Positions 1-5,143 of a stretch of 5,143 nt of DNA are shown here, piece after piece. This DNA is from Thermomicrobiales bacterium (lineage in GTDB: Bacteria; Chloroflexota; Chloroflexia; Thermomicrobiales; UBA6265): contig JAUJLY010000256.1 of NCBI GenBank assembly GCA_030447145.1, forward strand, positions 1 through 5,143, written 5' to 3'. The number at the start of each line of letters is the position of its first letter. Position 1 is the stretch's first letter. A program made the translations under genes and the position numbers. Below the pieces are notes generated by a model, which worked only from the letters and a program-made list of their open reading frames with translations, searched no databases and had not been told where the DNA came from.

Positions 1-863
1 CGGTGCGGCGGCGCTCGGTGGCGGCGAAGGCCCGCAGCCGCTGCCAGGTGCAGTAAAGCCTCACCCTCCAGGTACTTTTCCGGGTGCAGGATCTGCTCTG
101 TTGACTGCGGCGGATTCTCATAAGCCGCGTTAACCAAACCCCAGCCGCCCTCATCGTACAGTGCGGTTACGAACGTGGCACCCTCATCGTACGGAAAGAG
201 CAACGTGCCGACGATAAACGGCGGTGCGCTTTCGAGAATCGTGCTGTCCAGTCCTTCCAGCTCCCGCCGAAGTTGGAGAAGAAGCCCCGGGTGCTCGGCC
301 ATGTACTGCACCTGACCGATCGTCGCATCGCCTTCGATGAGCGCGCTTATGGCGAGAGATTCATCATCTGATTCAACGATCGACTCATCCTGAAGAGCGA
401 CAAGATCGAAATGTTGATCCTGGAGCGCGTGGACGGTTTCGTGTGCAAAGGTAATCTCGTCGCTGGCCGAGGCGGAATCATCCTCGTTTCCCGTGGTGAC
501 GACCACCATCTCGTTCGTTTCGGAGTCGTAATATCCGGCCACCTGTTCGCCGAGAAGGTCGATGTTCAAGTCACCGAGGTCAGTGCCCTGCTCGATAAGC
601 CCGAACAGGACCATCACCGTTTGATCCCGTTCCTGGTCATCTTCGGGGTAATCAGTATCAATAGTATCAATCAGCCACTCGCGCAGCTCCGCGCGGCTCT
701 GAGTCGCAATGTCAAGGGGCTCCAGCAATTCGAGACCGCGGATCTCTGCCATCTCGGTACTGATTTCTTCATACTCCAACTGCTGCGCTGCGAATACACT
801 GCCGCTGCCTGTGAGCAGCGTGAGGGCCAGTGCCAAAGGTGCGAATTTCTTCCTGGACAGCAT
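1..863 (-). CDS. Secreted HExxH putative zinc metallopeptidase, 3' end missing
   Basis: Probable exported metallopeptidase, read by translating the minus strand; 287 codons are present and the frame stays open to the window edge. Residues 1-26 form a classic Sec signal peptide: basic start (SRKK), hydrophobic core, then a VFA-A cleavage-type site. A charged, acidic helical stretch follows (about 28-105). The segment VAGYYDSETNEMVVV (108-122) precedes the zinc motif HETVHALQDQHF (H141, E142, H145). LIEGDA about 30 residues later supplies E177 as the likely third zinc ligand, a gluzincin-like layout. STEQILHPEKYL near residues 252-263 is a motif I remember from uncharacterised Chloroflexota and actinobacterial proteins. 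The start is ATG at 863-861, with a GGAG (complement of 875-878) 11 nt upstream. After EKYLEGE the sequence becomes very GC-rich and low in complexity, so the last 20 or so codons are less trustworthy. Class is well supported; substrate is unknown. Confidence 0.82.
   Translation of the reverse strand, partial: MLSRKKFAPLALALTLLTGSGSVFAAQQLEYEEISTEMAEIRGLELLEPLDIATQSRAELREWLIDTIDTDYPEDDQERDQTVMVLFGLIEQGTDLGDLNIDLLGEQVAGYYDSETNEMVVVTTGNEDDSASASDEITFAHETVHALQDQHFDLVALQDESIVESDDESLAISALIEGDATIGQVQYMAEHPGLLLQLRRELEGLDSTILESAPPFIVGTLLFPYDEGATFVTALYDEGGWGLVNAAYENPPQSTEQILHPEKYLEGEALLHLAAAAGLRRHRAPPH
654..671. repeat. Tandem 9-bp direct repeat within the metallopeptidase gene
   Basis: The unit AGTATCAAT occurs twice back to back. 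On the coding (minus) strand it encodes Ile-Asp-Thr twice, giving IDTIDTD at about residues 65-71 of the metallopeptidase. It keeps the reading frame and lies in a region before the zinc motif, so it looks like a small in-frame duplication with no obvious regulatory role. Confidence 0.6.
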
Positions 864-921
864 AGTCAAGTGAACTCCACGATGAGCAACGACACGAATC
901 GATATTGCCAAAAACGGGGCG

Positions 922-950
922 TTGTGGTTGATTGCCCTACGACATAGGAT
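922..950 (+). promoter_or_regulatory. Candidate sigma70-type promoter for the S9 peptidase
   Basis: A -35-like TTGTGG (922-927) is separated by exactly 17 nt from a -10-like TAGGAT (945-950), which keeps the key T, A and final T of TATAAT. Transcription from here would begin near 957, giving a leader of roughly 25 nt that contains the Shine-Dalgarno site at 966-974. The position between divergently transcribed genes is right for a promoter. On the opposite strand a TTGGCA (-35-like) facing the metallopeptidase can be seen around 906-911 but has no good -10 partner. This call is by eye only. Confidence 0.35.
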
Positions 951-965
951 ACGGCATTACTTGCC

Positions 966-974
966 GGGAAGGGG
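966..974 (+). promoter_or_regulatory. Ribosome binding site that fixes the S9 peptidase start
   Basis: The purine-rich stretch GGGAAGGGG ends 8 nt before the ATG at 983, good Shine-Dalgarno spacing. It decides between this ATG and the in-frame TTG at 932, which has no comparable site and lies upstream of the likely transcription start. Confidence 0.7.
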
Positions 975-982
975 ACCATCAT

Positions 983-2806
983 ATGTCAGCCTTAGACAGG
1001 GTCGGGGCATTCATGGCTCGTGCTGAGCAGTATTTTTCCCGACCGTCGTTCAGCGCTCCGACGTTTATCGCTACTGATGCGATCGCCTTCCTGGATGACC
1101 GGAATGGAACAACCCAGGTAAGCGTGCTGACAGTGTCGAGTGGCGAGATCGGGGTACTAACGTCATACGAAGAGCGAGTGCTGACGCTCAAAGGATCATC
1201 AAGGTCCGGCCGGGTTCTCTTCGGTATGGACCTGGGCGGCAATGAGCGACAGCAACTCTGGACAATGCAACCGGGGGGCGAGCCACTCCGGTTGACACAC
1301 GCCGATAACTCGATCCACGAGCCGGGAGCAATGTCGAAGGACGGAGACTATGTGCTCTACCGGTCAAATGCCCGGGACGAGAGTACCTTCGATGTTGTCG
1401 GTGTGTCGCTGGAAGGTGGTGAGACGGAAATCTGGCTCAAGGACGGTGGTCAGGTTTCGCCCGCCGATATTCATCCGGATGGAACACAGGCTCTGGTCAT
1501 CAAGCTCAATGGCAACATGGACGGTGACGTCCTGCTGGTGACGAGGTCAGGCGATGTCACGAATCTGACGGCCCATGAGGGTGAACAGTGGGTATTTGGG
1601 ACGTCATTTGATTCCCGGGGAACTGGCGTCTGGCTGTTGACCAACCTGGGTCGCGAGTTCGTGGCGCTGGTACATCTCGATATTGCCTCTCGCGAGTACC
1701 GGGTCGTCTTCGAGACCGATTGGGACATTGAGCATTTCAAGGTCTCGCCCGATGGATCGCGCATAGCACTCTCAATCAACGAGGATGGCGCCTCGAGGGC
1801 GGTCATCGTTCCTGTGACCGGAACGGGCGCGCCCGTTCCGGTCGACGTGCCACGCGGTGCAATCGACCAGTTCACCTGGTCGCCCGACTCGAGCACGATC
1901 GCTTTCGGGCTTTCTACCGTTTCACAACCATCGGTAATTATGGTGGCTTCGCTAGACGGCTCTGCACGGATCGTCGCCAATGCATCAACCGAGACGGTGG
2001 TCGAACCACCTGCCACATTCGAGCCCGAAACAATCCGATATCGGACATTCGACAACAGGGAGATCCCGGCATTCTTTTTCAGGCCGAGGGGCGAGGGGCC
2101 GTTCCCGGTACTTGTTGATATTCATGGCGGTCCCGAGAGCCAGCGCAGACTGAACTATGCGCCGAGCGGTCCTGTCCTCCAGTATCTCACGTCGCTCGGC
2201 ATGGCCGTATTGTCCCTCAACGTTCGCGGCAGTACCGGGTACGGCAAGGAATACTCGCATCTGGATGACAAGGCAAAGCGACTCGATTCGGTCAAGGATG
2301 TCGAATACGCGGTGCGGTGGCTGAGGAGTCGCGACGAAATCGACGGTGATCGAATCGCCGTCTACGGTCGGAGTTATGGTGGTTTCATGACGCTGGCGTC
2401 GCTCGTCTTCTACCCGGACCTTTGGGCCGCCGGGGTCGATATGGTGGGCATCGCCAACTTCGTATCGTTTCTGGAGCGAACAGGCCCCTGGCGGCGTGCG
2501 CACCGAGAGGCGGAATATGGTGAACTCGCGAACGATCGGGAAATGCTGGAACAGATTTCCCCACTGAATCACATTGACAACATCGTGGTGCCGCTGCTGG
2601 TTGTTCACGGTCGGAACGACCCACGCGTACCCTTGTTTGAAGCCGAGCAGATCGTGGAAGCGCTGAAAGCCCGTGGGCAGGAGGTGGAGCTCCGTATTTA
2701 CGACAATGAAGGTCACGCGCTGTCGAGACGCCCAAACGTGCTCGACGCCTTCGCTCTCATGGGTGCGTTCCTGACGGAGCATCTCCAGCTTACTCGCGGC
2801 CAGTAA
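983..2806 (+). CDS. S9 family serine peptidase (prolyl oligopeptidase / acylaminoacyl-peptidase-like)
   Basis: A 607-residue, complete peptidase that should cleave short peptides; the propeller in this family restricts access to the active site. Residues about 25-345 carry TolB/WD-like propeller repeats with SPDG-type turns (MSKDGDYVLY near 117, HPDGTQALVI near 164, VSPDGSRIALS near 254, WSPDSSTIAFG near 299). Residues about 350-605 are the alpha/beta-hydrolase domain: oxyanion-region HGGP at 381-384, nucleophile elbow GRSYGG with S464, HGRNDPRVP with D546, and NEGHA with H578, so the triad is intact. There is no signal peptide or membrane segment, so it is probably cytoplasmic. The start at 983 is chosen for its strong ribosome site; ATG 1013 is a weaker alternative. 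Length is typical for the family. The AAA+ ATPase gene follows 95 nt downstream on the same strand. Family assignment is secure; exo- versus oligopeptidase specificity cannot be read from sequence. Confidence 0.95.
   Translation: MSALDRVGAFMARAEQYFSRPSFSAPTFIATDAIAFLDDRNGTTQVSVLTVSSGEIGVLTSYEERVLTLKGSSRSGRVLFGMDLGGNERQQLWTMQPGGEPLRLTHADNSIHEPGAMSKDGDYVLYRSNARDESTFDVVGVSLEGGETEIWLKDGGQVSPADIHPDGTQALVIKLNGNMDGDVLLVTRSGDVTNLTAHEGEQWVFGTSFDSRGTGVWLLTNLGREFVALVHLDIASREYRVVFETDWDIEHFKVSPDGSRIALSINEDGASRAVIVPVTGTGAPVPVDVPRGAIDQFTWSPDSSTIAFGLSTVSQPSVIMVASLDGSARIVANASTETVVEPPATFEPETIRYRTFDNREIPAFFFRPRGEGPFPVLVDIHGGPESQRRLNYAPSGPVLQYLTSLGMAVLSLNVRGSTGYGKEYSHLDDKAKRLDSVKDVEYAVRWLRSRDEIDGDRIAVYGRSYGGFMTLASLVFYPDLWAAGVDMVGIANFVSFLERTGPWRRAHREAEYGELANDREMLEQISPLNHIDNIVVPLLVVHGRNDPRVPLFEAEQIVEALKARGQEVELRIYDNEGHALSRRPNVLDAFALMGAFLTEHLQLTRGQ
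1816..1843. repeat. 28-bp perfect palindrome inside the S9 peptidase gene
   Basis: The 14-base arm GACCGGAACGGGCG is followed immediately by its exact reverse complement, centred between 1829 and 1830, with no spacer. It is read through in frame as TGTGAPVPV (residues 279-287), a linker between propeller blades. As RNA it could form a very stable GC-rich hairpin within the message. No T-tract follows, so it is not a standard terminator. Confidence 0.9.
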
Positions 2807-2816
2807 TGCCGGCTCG

Positions 2817-2844
2817 TTACCGGTGTGAGGCCGTCGGGTAAACT
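2817..2844 (+). promoter_or_regulatory. Weak candidate promoter for the AAA+/VWA pair
   Basis: In the 95-nt gap after the S9 peptidase, TTACCG (2817-2822) lies 16 nt before TAAACT (2839-2844), a marginal -35/-10 match. The gap shows no clear terminator, so read-through from the S9 promoter is equally possible. Apart from this and the ribosome site at 2888, I see nothing in the gap. Confidence 0.18.
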
Positions 2845-2887
2845 GCGGACGCCCCTCATGGACTGTCCAGCGGGAGGGACTTCATCC

Positions 2888-2899
2888 AGGAGCGCTCCT
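2888..2899 (+). promoter_or_regulatory. Palindromic ribosome binding site of the AAA+ ATPase
   Basis: The Shine-Dalgarno AGGAG (2888-2892) sits 9 nt before the ATG at 2902 and is the left half of the perfect 12-bp palindrome AGGAGCGCTCCT. In RNA, AGGA can pair with TCCT across a GCGC loop, which would partly hide the ribosome site. The Shine-Dalgarno role is well supported by spacing; a regulatory role of the fold is only a possibility. Confidence 0.55.
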
Positions 2900-2901
2900 T
2901 T

Positions 2902-4305
2902 ATGGTCTCCGCGCCGGCAATCAGCACCCTCAGTGAACTACGTGCATCCGAGTATCACCCGCGATCTATTCGCGAGGAGATGCGGCAGAACCTTATTGCA
3001 TCGTTGCGATCCGGTGGTCGACTCTTTTCCGGGATCCATGGCTATGAGGAGACGGTGATCCCGCAGGTCGAGAACGCCATCCTTGCCGGCCATGACGTGA
3101 TCCTTCTGGGGGAGCGCGGGCAGGCCAAGACACGGCTGGCCCGCAGCCTGGTGCAATTGCTCGACCCCTGGCTTCCCATCATCTCCGGTTCAGAAACAAA
3201 CGACGATCCCTTCTGTCCGATCTCGGCCTACGGACGCCGTATGGTGGAGGAGGCGGGGGACAGAACCACGATCGATTGGTTGCCACGCGATCGACGCTTT
3301 GCGGAGAAGCTCGCCACGCCGGACACGACCATCGCCGACCTGATCGGGGAGATTGACCCGATCAAGGTGGCCGAGGGACGGTATCTCGGCAACGAGGAAG
3401 TCATCTCCTACGGCCTCATCCCGCGCACGAACCGCGGCATCTTCATCCTGAACGAACTCCCTGATCTCTCAGAGCGTATCCAGGTCGGGCTCCTGAATAT
3501 TCTCGAAGAGGAAGACGTCCAGGTCCGTGGCTTCCAGGTTCGCCTGCCCCTTGACATCATGGTCGTCGCATCGGCGAATCCGGAGGATTACACGAATCGA
3601 GGGCGAATCATCACGCCTCTCAAGGACAGGTTCGGGTCTCAGGTCCGGACACACTATCCGATTTCCATTGCTCATGAGCTGACGATCGTCGAGCAGGAGC
3701 GAGGGGGCGGCGACATTGGCGGAATCAATGTTGTAGTGCCGGATTTTATGGCGGATCTCATCGCCGAAATATCGCGAGTCGCCCGCCGGGCACCGGACGT
3801 GTCGCAGCGTAGCGGGGTCTCCGTGCGCATGACGATCTCGAACTATGAGGCAATCGTCGCTAACGCGCAGCGCCGCTCTCTACTGCTGGGCGAACCGTAC
3901 GCCGTCCCACGCATCTCCGACCTCCACGCGATCTACCCCTCCACATTGGGAAAGATAGAGTTTGAAACGTTTGGCGCGACGGACGTCCGGGATGTGATCG
4001 ACCGCATCGTTGGAGAGGCGATCCGCAATGTTCATGTCCATAGGGTCGACGAGGCCGCTGTGATGGCATTGGTCGAATCCATCGAAGCCGGACATTCTGT
4101 TGAGGCGTCAGACCGCCAGCCAGCAGCTGCATACGTCGATGCCATGAAGTGCATCCAGGGTTTGAGTGCAGTGATTTCGCATCTGGCTGGCGAAGACGAG
4201 CCTGCACTCCTCGCATCCGCATTTGAATTCGTACTTGAGGGTTTGCACCGAAACCGCCGGATCGGCAAGGTTCCGGCGAGCCATGGACAGCGGTACGGCC
4301 TATGA
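2902..4305 (+). CDS. MoxR / Mg-chelatase subunit I-like AAA+ ATPase
   Basis: A 467-residue cytoplasmic AAA+ motor. GIHGYEETVIPQVENAILAGHDVILLGERGQAKT contains the Walker A G70-T77 (GERGQAKT, Ala75 where many have Gly). Walker B is GIFILNELPDL (N184-E185, Asn in place of the usual Asp). The stretch EEEDVQVRGFQVRLP (about 202-216) matches the hairpin insert seen in the chelatase/MoxR clade. Sensor 1 is VVASANPEDY (N226), a probable arginine finger lies in PLKDRFG (R243), and a sensor-2-like GVSVRMT lies near 305-311. The C-terminal 150 or so residues form the helical lid. By family knowledge such ATPases form hexamers and work with a VWA-domain partner on a client protein. The partner gene overlaps the stop codon. 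It resembles chelatase subunit I, but no chlorophyll or cobalamin genes are nearby, so a metal-chelatase role is unsupported. Client unknown. Confidence 0.92.
   Translation: MVSAPAISTLSELRASEYHPRSIREEMRQNLIASLRSGGRLFSGIHGYEETVIPQVENAILAGHDVILLGERGQAKTRLARSLVQLLDPWLPIISGSETNDDPFCPISAYGRRMVEEAGDRTTIDWLPRDRRFAEKLATPDTTIADLIGEIDPIKVAEGRYLGNEEVISYGLIPRTNRGIFILNELPDLSERIQVGLLNILEEEDVQVRGFQVRLPLDIMVVASANPEDYTNRGRIITPLKDRFGSQVRTHYPISIAHELTIVEQERGGGDIGGINVVVPDFMADLIAEISRVARRAPDVSQRSGVSVRMTISNYEAIVANAQRRSLLLGEPYAVPRISDLHAIYPSTLGKIEFETFGATDVRDVIDRIVGEAIRNVHVHRVDEAAVMALVESIEAGHSVEASDRQPAAAYVDAMKCIQGLSAVISHLAGEDEPALLASAFEFVLEGLHRNRRIGKVPASHGQRYGL
4302..4305 (+). other. ATGA start/stop overlap coupling ATPase and VWA partner
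   Basis: The ATG of the downstream gene (4302-4304) overlaps the TGA of the ATPase gene (4303-4305). Only a poor Shine-Dalgarno candidate (GGACAG, 4285-4290, 11 nt from the start) precedes it, so translation of the second gene probably depends on termination-reinitiation. This would keep the two products in fixed proportion. Confidence 0.8.
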
Positions 4306-5143
4306 CATTGGCGCTTTCCGCGACACCGGCCTCATACGTTCCCAACTCAGCGGCGAGCGGGTACAGGATCGACGCGGACGAACTCTTCAGGGCCATGACA
4401 GAGGCCCTTCTCCACGACGGAAATATTGATCTATCGATGCAGAAGGCGTTCCGTTGGGGCTTTCAGGATCACGAGGGTGACAAGGTAGCCGGGCTGCGTG
4501 ACCTGATGCAGAGACTCAGGGAAGATCGCCAGCAGCTTCTTGCATCCCTTGAATCATCACTGGACGGCCAGGCTGGGCCGGATCCTGCCGGCGGCGAACT
4601 GGAGGACGCCAGTGAGCTGGGTGATCTCCAAGAGGGCGGTCACCCCGCTGACGCTGACATAGATGTGCGTCAGATGGTTGGCAAAATGGAGGCGATGGAG
4701 CGGTCCCTTCGGCAGGTCGAGAGCATCGACGATCTCCAGAACATCGACCTTGAACTGATTAGCACCACGCTCACGGGCGAGGAGCAGGAGTGGGTAGAGC
4801 AGTGGGTGCGGATGAAGGGGATTCTCGCGGCAGAGGGGCTCGTCGTGGAGGTTGGCGATCGTCTTGACCTCACTCCCCGAGCCATCAGGCGAATTGGCGA
4901 ACACGCCTTGGCCGCATTGTTTTCATCCCTCGGACAGGGAAACACAGGCGGCCATGACGTGCATGGCCGCGGCCGCACCGGTGTATTGGCCGACTCAAGT
5001 TCGTCTTGGCAATATGGGGACCCCTTCGCTCTCGACCTGTCCCGAACGATGATGAACAGCATCAGGCGGCATGGTCCCGGCGCTCCAGTACGCATGGTGG
5101 CGGAGGACTTTGAGATTCTGGACCGGGAGGCCCGAACCTCGAC
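4302..5143 (+). CDS. VWA-type partner of the AAA+ ATPase, N-terminal part (3' end missing)
   Basis: Reading from ATG 4302 gives 280 uninterrupted codons that run off the window. The protein opens with SGYRIDADELFRAMTEALLHDGNIDLSMQKAFRWG, followed by a charged helical stretch GLRDLMQRLREDRQQLL (about 64-80). Next is an acidic Gly/Asp-rich linker (about 88-123) and a further helical segment with QMVGKMEAMERSLRQVESIDDL (about 124-145). LDLTPRAIRRIGEHALAALFSSL (188-210) and WQYGDPFALDLSRTMMNSIRRHGPGAPVRMVAEDFEI (236-272) match, from memory, the conserved region just before the VWA domain in VWA proteins paired with ChlI-like ATPases. The metal-site (MIDAS, DxSxS) motif would fall just beyond the edge and is not seen. 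No signal peptide, so cytoplasmic. Overlap with the ATPase gene supports a complex. The identification as a VWA protein rests on this N-terminal pattern and the context. Confidence 0.82.
   Translation, partial: MTLALSATPASYVPNSAASGYRIDADELFRAMTEALLHDGNIDLSMQKAFRWGFQDHEGDKVAGLRDLMQRLREDRQQLLASLESSLDGQAGPDPAGGELEDASELGDLQEGGHPADADIDVRQMVGKMEAMERSLRQVESIDDLQNIDLELISTTLTGEEQEWVEQWVRMKGILAAEGLVVEVGDRLDLTPRAIRRIGEHALAALFSSLGQGNTGGHDVHGRGRTGVLADSSSSWQYGDPFALDLSRTMMNSIRRHGPGAPVRMVAEDFEILDREARTS
4948..4970. repeat. 9-bp-arm inverted repeat in the VWA-partner gene
   Basis: GCGGCCATG (4948-4956) is followed after the 5-nt loop ACGTG by its exact reverse complement CATGGCCGC (4962-4970). A smaller hairpin, TCCCT-CGGAC-AGGGA (4926-4940), lies just upstream. 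Both are read through in frame; the larger one encodes GGHDVHGR, a Gly/His-rich stretch that looks like a flexible linker. No T-tract follows, so this is not a terminator. Confidence 0.7.

Noticed and set aside
411..947. Plus-strand 178-codon open frame
   Set aside because: It is antisense to the metallopeptidase gene, whose minus-strand product has a signal peptide and HExxH motif; the plus-strand product shows no recognisable motif and lacks a ribosome site.
932..982. N-terminal extension of the S9 peptidase from TTG 932
   Set aside because: The extra 17 residues overlap the likely promoter -10 and the Shine-Dalgarno site, and ATG 983 has a far better ribosome site.
1471..2055. Minus-strand 194-codon open frame
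   Set aside because: Antisense to the S9 propeller; Ser/Thr/Arg-rich composition without motifs, as expected of a complementary frame.
1985..2782. Minus-strand 265-codon open frame
   Set aside because: It lies wholly opposite the S9 hydrolase domain, whose sense strand carries the complete catalytic triad; it is a GC-rich shadow frame.
2808..2823. CCGG-containing inverted repeat after the S9 stop as a terminator
   Set aside because: The stem is only about 4 bp and no T-tract follows, so an intrinsic terminator is not supported.
2825..3058. Plus-strand small open frame overlapping the ATPase start
   Set aside because: It overlaps the well-supported ATPase start in another frame, has an Arg/Pro/Ser-rich random composition and no matching ribosome site.
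3860..4396. Minus-strand 178-codon open frame
   Set aside because: Antisense to the ATPase lid and the start of the VWA partner; low-complexity Arg/Gly/Pro-rich product without motifs.
4557..5095. Two overlapping minus-strand open frames (4557-4904 and 4670-5095)
   Set aside because: Both are opposite the open plus-strand frame from 4302, which is favoured by its ATGA overlap with the ATPase and its conserved pre-VWA segments.

Overview
The window (GC-rich, all gaps between genes short) looks like ordinary bacterial chromosome. My best guess is a Chloroflexota relative of the Thermomicrobia/Sphaerobacter group. That guess rests only on remembered resemblance of the four proteins to families common there, and the sequence alone does not prove it. 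I see no insertion sequence, phage gene, CRISPR array, tRNA or rRNA.

Layout: (1) Positions 1-863, minus strand: the N-terminal 287 codons of a secreted, HExxH-type putative zinc metallopeptidase, cut by the left edge. (2) Positions 864-982: a 119-nt divergent intergenic region with a plausible sigma70-type promoter and a strong Shine-Dalgarno site for the rightward gene. (3) Positions 983-2806, plus strand: a complete 607-residue S9 (prolyl oligopeptidase family) serine peptidase, a beta-propeller followed by an alpha/beta hydrolase with an intact Ser-Asp-His triad and no signal peptide. (4) Positions 2807-2901: a 95-nt gap without a convincing terminator. It ends in a Shine-Dalgarno site embedded in a 12-bp perfect palindrome. 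(5) Positions 2902-4305, plus strand: a 467-residue MoxR/magnesium-chelatase-I-like AAA+ ATPase. (6) From 4302 to the right edge, plus strand: the first 280 codons of its partner, the N-terminal helical region of a von Willebrand factor A (VWA)-type protein. It overlaps the ATPase stop in an ATGA arrangement; the VWA domain itself would lie beyond the edge.

The ATPase and the VWA protein are a clear two-gene unit of the chelatase/MoxR design (AAA+ motor plus VWA/MIDAS adaptor), with translation probably coupled. The S9 peptidase lies just upstream on the same strand and could be co-transcribed. An intracellular peptidase beside an AAA+/VWA remodelling pair would fit protein or peptide quality control, but that link is inference. 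The substrate of this AAA+/VWA pair is unknown to me, and it is the most interesting unsolved point here. Unexplained DNA-level structures are a 28-bp perfect palindrome inside the S9 gene, a 9-bp-stem inverted repeat inside the VWA-partner gene, and the palindromic Shine-Dalgarno site of the ATPase.
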